Source of the DNA: Sphaerolaimus hirsutus
Lineage: Eukaryota > Nematoda > Chromadorea > Monhysterida > Sphaerolaimidae
NCBI GenBank assembly: GCA_964036195.1
Contig: OZ038457.1
Span: forward strand, 4,746,635-4,810,634
Direction: 5' to 3'
Length of the DNA: 64,000 nt
Shown: piece after piece, positions 51,401 to 60,800 of the stretch
Layout: every line of letters begins with the position of its first letter
Position numbering within the stretch: the stretch's first letter is position 1
Notes under the pieces: generated by a model
Database searches by the model: none
The model's input: the letters and a program-made list of their open reading frames with translations, nothing else
Told to the model about the DNA's origin: nothing
Position numbers and translations under genes: made by a program

Positions 51401-53356
51401 AATACTATAATTATTATTTTTAAATAAATGTAAAATATAAAAAATTTCATTTTTTAAAATTGATTTTTATTTTTCCTTGTTAAAAATATTAATATCCCGA
51501 GGAATGCTGAATATTTATGACACGAAATATGATCCTAAGTCTTGTATCAGTCCAGCCACGCCAGGGCCGTATCCAGGGGGGGGCGGGGGGGGGGCTGCAG
51601 CCCCCCCCTCCCGGGGCGAGACCAAAAAGTGACCGCAAAATGCGACTTTTAGAACGTCAGCGTAAAAAATTTTGCGCGCAAGCGCGCATTCTTCACCAGA
51701 CATAAGGTATTAACATCAGATTTGCTCAATGTGACCACAAATCGTTATAAATACACTCAATGTTGTGTTTGTTACTGTTTTGTATGTATATTTACATACA
51801 TATACAGCATTCCATGGCGCTGACGCCAACGCCAATTGCGCCATGGCGTGGCGCCTACTAATGGCGCCAGCGCCATGGTGCCATTCCGCCACTATGTAGC
51901 TAAAATTTTAGGGGGGGGGGGGCTGAGCCCCCCCCCCCTCGCCGACCTCCGTAAACAAGCAGCCCCCCCCCCGCTCAAAAATCCTGGATACGTCCCTGAG
52001 CCACGCCTACCTAAACTATTCGCAGAGAGCTGCGCGAGCCGAAAAACGTGAAACTGCTGTACGACGTGATCCAGCCGTCCATGCCGAGCATCAAGCGCGC
52101 GCTCCAGTTCGCCTGCGGCAACGCGCTCGTCTGCGAGAACGCCGAGGACGCCAGAAGGATGGCTTTCGGCGGCGTCGAGAGACACAGGGTGAGGCGTGAG
52201 GGTTGAAAATGGTTTTTAGATGTCGTTTTGAACTTAAAATAGGGATTGAGCAGACGCGACTATGTAGCACAAATTAGGTGTGATTTTTTCTTCCTTACTC
52301 TGCTCGAATTTTAGCCGAATTTCAAGTCAGGGTCTAGGAAAAACGTGTTGTCTGGGAACACCTATTTATATCATCTGTGAAGATTTTTGTGGCGGAAATG
52401 TAAAGATCAATCAAAAGTGTAAAAACCGACGGTCTTGAGAATTTTTGGGTCGACTGTTTTGGACATGACAAAAAACTTCTCGTCTCAAGATTAAAAAAAT
52501 ATTTATCCTAGATGAGTTTGTTAAAAACACAAATATTCGGCGAAAATTAGTGTACCACCCAAACCACACCCTTCCAACAGTATCCAATCCAGGGGTTCAG
52601 TATGGGGTTGTTTTGTTTTGTTTTTTGTTTTTTTTTTGGGGGGGGGGGTCGATCTTTTTCCTCCAAAATCCATCCATCCAAAAAAATCTTTTTATTATTA
52701 TTTATCCCTCCGGAGGAGCGATTTACTATCTATCTGAACTCCCGGATGGGTCCAAATCCACCAAACAAACCCCTGATTTAATACGCAGACGGTCTCCCTA
52801 GACGGCACGCTGTTCCAAAAGAACGGGGTCATCTCGGGCGGCAGCAGCGATTTGAAAGCTAAGGCGCGCCGCTGGGACGCGGCCGTGGTGGGCAAATTGA
52901 AGGCCAACCGCGACAAGTTGGCCGATGAATTGAGGGAACTGCAGAAACAGTCGCGGATTGAGTCGGATGTGAGGCAGTTGAAGACTAAGCTGCAGCAGGT
53001 GTGATTGTTTTTTTTGGTTTGGTGTATTTTTGTGCGGGGAATTTTTTTAGGGTTTTTTTTCTGCGAGTAACGTTTTTACTAGTATTATGAATATTTATAA
53101 AGTTTTTGTACTAAATTATTATGAATTAACATTTTCTTAAATCGTCATAAACGTGCAAATCAACCGACTCAATGTCTCAAGCCATGATCCCGAAAATACA
53201 ATCCCATGCATTATGCATTAACCGATAAAAGTTTGATCGCAGGCCGACCGAAAGTGCAAAAGTCTACAGCAGCAGAAAGAGGCGGCCGAGGGCCGGCAGC
53301 GACGCGATTTGCAGCAATCTATTCAGCAGCTAAAAAACGAGATTGAAGTTAACAAG
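45487..53356 (+). CDS. SMC1: SMC1 cohesin subunit, first 12 coding exons (C-terminal part off window)
   Basis: Exons: 45487-45595, 45823-46052, 46314-46462, 47014-47182, 47468-47680, 48756-48995, 49744-49976, 50437-50698, 51112-51260, 52026-52188, 52789-52998 and 53243-53356. The sum is 2241 nt (747 codons) with every phase consistent. The N-terminus has the P-loop ([17 protein letters not shown], split by intron 1) and [12 protein letters not shown]. Then come a long coiled coil, the hinge ([73 protein letters not shown]) and the start of the return coil. SMC1 pairs with SMC3 in cohesin, which holds sister chromatids together. The second nucleotide-binding half is not in the window. The intron after 53356 is extended by Gypsy-2, beyond 10 kb. 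Confidence 0.97.
46500..46900. repeat. Worn GATCGGGATT / GATCCCG repeat in SMC1 intron 3
   Basis: Mirrored GATCGGGATTTTTGACA and GATCCCGAAAAGTCAATCC pieces, similar to 32993-33283 but with lost termini. A second fragment lies at about 47240-47440. Confidence 0.55.
47797..48490. mobile_element. hAT-like element with TTTTTTTAAAAAAC ends (SMC1 intron 5)
   Basis: 694 bp, TAGGGTTGG to CATCGGCCAACCCTA. The 8-bp duplication TTCACAGG is exact (47789-47796, 48491-48498). Same family as 35269-35949, opposite orientation. Confidence 0.92.
49420..49716. repeat. TTCCGTTTCCG simple-sequence element, right end only
   Basis: Tandem TTCCGTTTCCGC and CCGCAGGCACAATTT units end in GTTGACACCCTA, the inverse of TAGGGTGTCAAC at 53412. 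The left terminus is not found. It lies in SMC1 intron 6. Confidence 0.55.
51562..51998. mobile_element. hAT-like non-autonomous element (CAGGG family), copy 5 (SMC1 intron 9)
   Basis: 437 bp, CAGGGCCGTATCCAGG to CCTGGATACGTCCCTG. The 8-bp duplication AGCCACGC is exact (51554-51561, 51999-52006). It lies 27 bases before the exon 10 acceptor. Confidence 0.94.
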
Positions 53357-53411
53357 GTTTGTATTTACAGTGTCTTGGTCTAATCAAATTAAACTAAAAT
53401 CGAGTTGACAC

Positions 53412-53615
53412 TAGGGTGTCAACTTTCCGTTTTCCGTTTCCGCTTTCCGCAGGCATATTTTTTTCCGTTTCCGTTTTCCGGCTGCTAAATTTTTTTTCCG
53501 TTTCCGTTTTTCCGGCTCATTTTCCGTTTTCCGGCTAAAATTTCAGTTTTTCCGCCTTTTTTCCGTTTTCCGGCTCAATTGTCTGTTTTTCCAACTTTTT
53601 TTCATTTTCTGGCTC
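53412..53615. mobile_element. TTCCGTTTTCCGGC simple-sequence element cut by Gypsy-2
   Basis: It begins TAGGGTGTCAAC and runs in TTTTCCGTTTTCCGGCT units up to the Gypsy-2 LTR. The same kind of sequence (GGCTCAATTCTCTGTTTTC) resumes at 63936. So Gypsy-2 inserted into this older repeat. Confidence 0.7.
53611..53615. repeat. Gypsy-2 target-site duplication, left copy (GGCTC)
   Basis: It equals 63936-63940. Confidence 0.93.
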
Positions 53616-53766
53616 TGTAGAATTATCCAATTCCAAAGGATTTTGCACTTTTATTCGGTTATCGTAAGCTGCTTATTTTATCACATTTAACATTTTTATA
53701 TCACACAGTGAGAAGACAAGACACTATCTCATTTCACGGAATATCACTTCAATCATCATATCAACA
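53616..53766 (-). repeat. Gypsy-2 3' LTR
   Basis: 151 bp, identical to 63785-63935 by eye, bounded by TG..CA. In element sense it has GATATAAAAATG, a TATA-type box, and CCGAATAAAAGTG with a polyadenylation signal. It is very short for a gypsy LTR. Confidence 0.96.
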
Positions 53767-53783
53767 TCTTCCCCTTCTGACAA
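53767..53783 (-). promoter_or_regulatory. Gypsy-2 polypurine tract
   Basis: In element sense the bases just before the 3' LTR read AGAAGGGGAAGA. This purine run directly abuts TGTTGATATG, as needed for plus-strand priming. Confidence 0.85.
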
Positions 53784-53807
53784 CAAAAAACCTCAAAAAG
53801 AAAAAAC

Positions 53808-55412
53808 CTAATTGTCCTCCACAAACTGGTCGTCATCCATGGGCACACTCTCACAATTTTTTTCTTTTTTAAAGATGGTAGCACTCGTTCGATGCAGAAT
53901 GGAGCGGTTGTTGCCCACTGTCGCTGTGGAGCACGATGGCCTAGAGTCATCGTCTGACTCTTCGAAATCGGTGCACCTTTCGTCGTTGCCGTGGGTGTCC
54001 ACAGACCTATGAAGTGAATTGGAAAGATGCGATTGTAGATTATTGATCAATGGTCATCTAAGTTGGGACAAAAAAGATTTTTTATTAAAAAAGTGATTTT
54101 ATGAAAAAAGTGATTTTTGTCATTTTTATATGTTTAATGTATTTGAAGTGTGATTTGAATGAAATATTCACTTGTATTTCATGTAGTCATCCAAAAATCT
54201 AGCCAAATCCCCGGGGTTAACGTTCCCAGCATAATGGCCGCGTTTTTTGAAAAAACTGCCGCGACCGCGTCGCATTGAACGGCCGTGAAAGGTGCCGCGG
54301 GGTTTTGTGTTTATTCCCAGAGCTGCAGAGGCAGAAGTTTGTCTTTCCGCAAACAACTTGGCGGTTCCTTGAGACTGATAGGTGCCCTGATTGCCTTTAT
54401 GCATCTGAGTAATGAAAAAATGTCCATAAAAATTGTGAAATAAGTAGAATTTTAAATTTTTCCTGTCTTTTTTCTTTTCAGCTTTATTTGAATTTGATTG
54501 AAAATAAAGTTTTATTGTCAAGTTGGAAAGTGGATTGAAATTAATAATATTCACCTTTTTGAATTTCAAGCTGTTGGGCTTCTCATAAAATTCATTGACC
54601 ATGGTTTTGCTGGCCCCCAATTCCGAAACTTTCGAATTGTCAAAACCGGATAGATCGATGGAGCAGTCTTTGTTTTCTTCCTGTAGGCACAGGTCTGGCG
54701 AAATGATGAGCCGTTTGTTCAGACGGCTGGCCAGCGAATGAATCGTCCATTTCATCTGTGTATTATAAATCAATGTGTATTGAATATTGACATTGTCATT
54801 TGACATTTGGATGTTGACATTGATTTAAATTATTTATTTGGTTTTTTTCATATTTTTGATAATTTGGATAATGGTTTAACATTCACATTTGATGATTTTT
54901 GGGGGTTTGTAACATTTAAACATCTAACATTTGTCCCGGGTAGGGAAATGTCCTGTTCAGCTTTCTTTTTTTCCATCTCCAATTTGTTAATTTGTTCATC
55001 TTTGGCAGAAATTTGGAGTGTCAAGTCATCGAGGCGTTTTGACAAAGTGCCAACTTGTGCCAGCGATTGAACTTTTTCGTTTTCTTGAGTGAAGAGTTCT
55101 TTGCTGACCTTATGCAAAAACGAACGGCACTGGTAGCATCTGAGTGTTGTTAAAAAACATATGGTTCAGATTTTGGATCGATTTTCGTAATTTTGGTATT
55201 TTTAGTGAAAAGAAATATTAATTTGAATATTTATTGTCAAATTGTGAGTAGTATGTTCAATGGAAAAACAATGTTCAAAGTTTAATATTCAATGTTCAGT
55301 AGTATTTGCAAAACTCAATGGAAATAGTTAATTACCTAGAGACGTATGGATAATGATTTGCGCACAAGCGTTCGATGATTGCATTGGCTCTCGGTGGTTC
55401 TGGAGTGGCCAT
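53808..55412 (-). CDS. Gypsy-2 sense accessory gene: CxxC / coiled-coil / RGG-like protein
   Basis: Exons on the - strand: 55412-55336, 55139-54929, 54755-54555, 54404-54172 and 54006-53808 (921 nt, 306 residues), with consistent phases. The second donor (GTTAGA) is the weakest choice. The product has CYQCRSFL, a coiled coil (LSKRLDDLTLQISAKDEQIN), MKWTIHSLASRLNKRL, a QGTAKLFAERQ helix, an Arg/Gly tract (RGTFHGRSMRRGRGSFFKK) and an acidic Ser-rich end. The sense gene of Gypsy-1 has the same blocks. No known family is recognised. It sits where env sits in retroviruses but has no membrane span or signal. Its introns lie on the genomic-RNA strand, so full-length element RNA has to avoid splicing. 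Confidence 0.75.
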
Positions 55413-55753
55413 TTTCAATGTTCTTTGGATTTGACACTGTGTTTTTTTGAGGTTGTGTTATGTTGGAGTAGTGTAGTTTAATTGGTTTTTGGTGGAAACG
55501 AAGTTGTAGGTTGTTGTGGGGAACGTAATGTGCGTGAACGTATCCAAAACTTATTTTCTTGAATTAAAAGAAATTTTTCGTGCCATTTTCAAATTTGTCA
55601 ATTCACGCGCGTGTGCATGATCAATATGGCGCATATGTTTGCAGCTGCGCAAAGTAATTTATTTGGTTATTTTTGCATTGTTGATGAATTTCAGACGAAT
55701 TTCCCACATGAAATTGAATGTGCGTAAATAATTTTTCAGGGGCTCAAAGGACA
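55413..55753. promoter_or_regulatory. Divergent promoter region inside Gypsy-2
   Basis: 341 bp between the start codons of the sense (-) and antisense (+) accessory genes. It is AT-rich with a CGCGCGTG tract at about 55603. The corresponding gap in Gypsy-1 is 15480-15645. Transcription in both directions from here is inferred from the gene layout. Confidence 0.45.
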
Positions 55754-57229
55754 ATGGCGCTGCCCGCTGTCGATGCGGCTTTTGCGCTCCGGAAATTCGA
55801 AGTCGAACAATTCAACCCGGTTGGCTTGAAGTTTTAAAGGTGTTACCTTAAACGTATTCCGTTTTGAGAGTTGATTTGAATAGTCTTGTACTTGTTTCTT
55901 GTTTTAAGTTTAAAGTGTGTTTAAAGTTTTACGTTTAAAGGTGTCACTTTAAACGTATTACGTTTTGAGAGTTGATTTGAATAGTCTTGTACTTGTTTCT
56001 TGTTTTTCAGAACAAGTACACGGGGACAATTTTCGAGTTGACGGGAATGTTCGAGGAGAAAAAATTCTATGAATTAGAGGGAATTTTAACGCACAAAATT
56101 AACGGGTGGACGGTCTTGTTTTGCGACCGCAAAGATGATCCCGAAATTATTTTATGTGATGATGGAACTGTTTTGAAGCCGAAACACCACCAAATAAAGG
56201 TATATCTAATTGAATTTGTTTATTTTTTCCAAAGTTATTAAATTTGTGACAATAATTTTGGAAGTGTTTCTCATAAACAGGCGGAGTTTTACCCAAATGA
56301 CATGGAATTGATGAAATTTTGTCAGCGCAACGGTTATCAAAAGTATATTGCCGGTCACTTGGAATGCAGAGTGTGCAATTGTGACCGTTGCGCGAATTTT
56401 ATTGGTGCCAAGCTGTTTGATTTCGCAAAAAATTTCAACTTTGGCAAGGGTGGTTATTTTGAAAACTTCAATGGTGAAAAATGTGGCATTCTCGTTAGTT
56501 TTGTCACGATGATAATGTTTTCTTTTATGGTTGCATATTATTTTCGATCAAATTTGAAGTGTAGCATTTATTTTATAGATATCGTTGGATTGTGGTGTGG
56601 AAAAAGTCACCGGTGCCACGGGAAAAGTCATGAGTTCCATTTTGGAAGGATTGGCGCATCGCAAAGTGTCGGAAATTGTCAAATTGAAAGTTTTTGGCGT
56701 GAACCCCTTTGAAAAGTAAGATTTGAAATTTAGTTTACACAGAATTTGGGACTTTTCTGTTATGGGAATTTAATATCATGTTTGTTTTCAGAAAATACCC
56801 AGTGCCATTTCTGTCGCAATTGGCCATGGGTTATATCGAAAAAATGAACAATTCCTGTGGTGAAGATTTGGAGCCAAAGGTGAAAATTCATTTCAAGGAG
56901 GAAATGAAAATTGCCAGGATGTTGACTGAGAATGGTTGGGAGACTGTAAATAGGACTACATTTCAGCCGGTAATTTTTTATTTTATTATTTTTAATTGAA
57001 GTGAATTGTTGGAATTGTGAAAGGCAATTTTCTCATTAATTCAATTATATATTTTTGGTTTTGAAGAGATAATTGTATTTTTTCGATTCTAAATTTATGT
57101 TTGAATGTAATTTCACAAATAATTGTCTTTCAGAGCGCATTGACGGGCGTTTTGTTGGGTCACGAGATAGATAAATACGCTCGTCAGAATCCGAACGTTT
57201 TGGAGCAATTTTTCGATGGTAAAGGTTAA
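55754..57229 (+). CDS. Gypsy-2 antisense accessory gene (six exons, unrecognised protein)
   Basis: Exons 55754-55819, 56011-56199, 56281-56493, 56579-56715, 56792-56969 and 57134-57229 give 879 nt (292 residues), with all phases closing. The product starts MALPAVDAAFALRKFEVEQF, has a Cys cluster (CRVCNCDRC) that could bind zinc, charged helices and a C-terminus ending FFDGKG. I know no family that it matches. It is antisense to gag-pol and shares position and strand with the 13946-15479 gene of Gypsy-1. By eye there is only a faint common DGT block between them, so they may be different cargo. The first intron contains a direct repeat of about 65 bp (TTTAAACGTATTxCGTTTTGAGAG, about 55851 and 55953). 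A captured host gene or a viral gene are both possible origins. Confidence 0.75.
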
Positions 57230-57809
57230 TTGGTTTTGGGGTCAATTTTATCGAGTGATTAAAACCCGTCAAATTGTTGTTTCGAGAGATTTTGAGTGTT
57301 GTGGTAAATTTCATAAATAATAAGCTTGTGGCTAGCTCACTTCATGTAGGTGAGTGGTCTTTCGAATTTTTCCTGTGTAACCATTCCAGTTCGTCACAGG
57401 TTGAGCTCGGACCCGTTCAGTCACGATATCTGACCTCCATTCGGTCACTTTTTTTGAAGTTGGGGCTTAAAAAGTCCTGACGATATTTTTTGTTTGAAAC
57501 ATTCGATTAACGATTGATAAAATCAATCGCAGATTATGCCCGCCCGGACAATGCAATTGTCGCTCCGTCGTCGAGCAGCGGGGGTGTGTAGAGTGTGAAA
57601 AAACAGAAATTGTTTCCTTTTAGGTGTTACTCTTGGGGTTCGAGTTCTTGCATAAAAAATGCATAATTTTGCATCGACGATTTTCGATTTTCGTTGACCA
57701 GTAAATCAATTTTTGTTGACCAGTAAATTTTGAGTCTCAATATGAGAATGAATTTGATTTTGTTGTATTACAACTTTGTTGGAAAATGAAATATTTGTTT
57801 GACAAATGG
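57230..57809. other. Gypsy-2 spacer between pol and the antisense gene
   Basis: AT-rich, no ORF. GTTGACCAGTAAAT is repeated at about 57696 and 57716. The two transcripts converge here. Confidence 0.4.
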
Positions 57810-60800
57810 TTAAATTGAATTGGAAATTCGAAATAGCAATGATTCATGACAATCAAAAGTGTCATTTTTTGTTGATTTGTTTTCGAAATTTTTCTCTTTC
57901 TCCTGATTTAGTTTTGTCAAAGATTTCAGTGTTGCGAAACCATTTTTTATTGACACTACTTCGTAGGGTCCTAAATTCCGAGCATGTAGTTTGTTATCTG
58001 TCACATTTTTCATCATAACCGAATTTCCGGGTTCTATTCGTGTGTTGTTTGATTCATTTTTATTGAACCACTTGGCATATTTCTCACGAACAGCGGTAGA
58101 CAATCGTTGAGCGGACCTCCACAACTTAGCTGTGTTATAATTTGATGCAGCTTGTTCTATTGGAGGTATAAAGACAGTGTGTCGTGGCATGCGGGTGAAT
58201 ATTAACAAAAATGGTGGGGCACCCGTGATTCGATTTGTTGAAATATTATATTTTAGTGTGGCCAGGGGTAGTAAAGTTACCCAATCTGTATTGTTCTGTA
58301 ACTCTGTGCGTAGAATTTGCACTATCGATTGAATTGCACGTTCAGCCAAACCATTGGACTGTGGTCGATATGCATGAATGTGTTTCATTTGAATCATGAA
58401 TTTTTTATTCAAATTTACCATTGGTTTTCCGTCAAATTCTTTTGCATTGTCCGCTATTAAGATAGCGGGAGGGCCAAAAATTGTATAGACATATCGTTCT
58501 AATGCTTTGGCAATGGAGATACTGGATTTATTTGGTAAAGGAACTGTGACCACATATCTTGTTAGTGAATCAATGACTAATAAGAAATAGTTAAACCGCT
58601 GAAATTTTGGCATTTGACAAATATCCATATGTATGGTGTGAAAAGGTTCATCAGGGTTTGGTACCACATGCAATTCAGTTGGTAGTGTGGAATGATATTT
58701 GAATTTTTGGCAGGTGTCACAATTTTGACAATAGTTTTGAATATCCTTATTCACTTCTGGCCACATGCCAAAATTGGTGAGTAACATTGCAGTGCCTTTT
58801 GCTGCGGAATGTGAACCATAAATTCCGGAATGAAATTCGTTCAAGAACTGTTGGCGTAGATGACATGGTACTAATGGAACGTAGCTTCCAGAAGGATTTT
58901 TTATCATCAAAATGTTATTCTGTAGTTTCATGTTTGAATGTTCAACTGGTTCCATATTCATTTCAATTTGGTTTTTCATTTTTGTTATCATGGGGTCCTT
59001 TTCTTGTTCAGTTTTCCAATCAAAAGGCATTGTAATGTCTAATTTTTCTATTGTTTTACTGTGAAGTGCATCTACAGGTTGCAAATAGGGCAGTGTATCA
59101 ATCAATTTGGCAGATTTGGTTAAATCTTCATTGCCATTTATTTCGTCAACGGGATTTCTAGAGAGTTGGTCAGCTACCTGATTTAGATTAGCTGAACGGT
59201 GTTCGATTCTAACTATTCTATTTTGTAGGTACATTGCCCAGCGCTCTAGAATAGATGCGTGAGGTGATTTGAATGCGTCAACTACCCCTCTGTTATCAGT
59301 TTGTAGAACTACCGGTTGACCTTCTATTAGGGGGGACAGTCTGCGTAATGCATAGGCTATTGCTAAAGCTTCTAATTGAGCTGCAGACCAGTTTTTATAT
59401 TGTGCATGGATGCGTTTGCTGATGAATGCAATAGGATGAATTTTATGGTCTTCTTTTGACTCTTGTAGCAAAACAGCAGACAATCCCTGTTTTGAAGCAT
59501 CAGTCTGTAAAATAAATGGATTGTTTGAATAATAGTCCGGGTGTGCAAGCAGTGGTGGTGATGTTAAGATTTGATTTAATTTTTCCCATGCCTGATCCAT
59601 TTCAGGTGACCAGCTAATTGAGTCAGCTCCCATTTTTGAATATTTTCCATGAATGGCATCAGTTAAAGGGGCTGCGATTTCAGAATAACGTGGGATGAAA
59701 TGTGCAAATGTTGTGGTTTTCCCGAGAAATCTACGTAGATCCTGTTTTGTGGATGGTTTGGGTTGTTTCCTCACGGCACTTATTCTATCGAAGGCCGGCT
59801 CAATTCCTGAGCTACTGATATCATGTCCTAGATATCTTAATTTTTCCACCAGAAATAGGCATTTTTTCGGGCCTAATTTTAGGCCTGCCCAGCGTAATCT
59901 GTTGAATACTTTTTCGATATGGGTTAAATGCTGGTCCACATTATCACTTGAAATTAAAATGTCATCCAGATAGGCACGTACCCATCGTTTAGTATGGTCT
60001 TCACACAGGCCACGAAGCATGATTGTCATTAGTTTTTGGAAAGATGCAGGACTCCCTGAAGCTCCCATGGGTGTTCGTAGAAAACGATATTGGCCTTGTG
60101 AACACACAAAAGCAGTAACGTCTTTTGTAAATTCATCTCCCAATGGTATATTGTAAAACCCATGTTTTAGGTCCAAGGATGAGAAAATTTTTCTCCCACC
60201 TAGTTCTGTCAAAATATGGCCGATTTGTGGCAATGGCCAGGACTGAGTTAAAGTTAAATTATTCAGTAATCTGTAATCAATTACCAATCTCCAACCCCCA
60301 TCACCTTTTTTGGCAACAGAAATGGGGCTAGCCCAAGGGGAATCACATGCTTCAATTATTCCCTGTTGAAGCATATTCTCTATTGTGTCAACAATATACT
60401 GACGTTTTTCTGTAGACTCGTACCTTACTGGTTGTTTCACAGGTTTTTGAGCTGGGTCTGTTCTAATGTAATGCTTGACTAGTGATGTCATTCCAACATC
60501 AAACTCTCCACAGCTAAAAATGTCATGAAAAGATTTTATCATACTCCAAAATTTTTCTGATTGATTTTTGTTTAAATTTATTTGTTTTGATTGTGGAAGT
60601 GTATTTCGTATGTGTTCAAAACGATCCTGTGGGTCGATAGGGAATGGTGGTGTCGGTGGTGTCCAGTCTGGGGGGGTTGGCCATGGGGTTGCTGTGTAAG
60701 TGTCAATTTCTGTAAACTTGAAAATTTCATTATAAGGATGACAATGACCAATTTTCATGTTTTTTCTCAAAGTGATCGGAAATTTTGCTTCATTAAGGAC

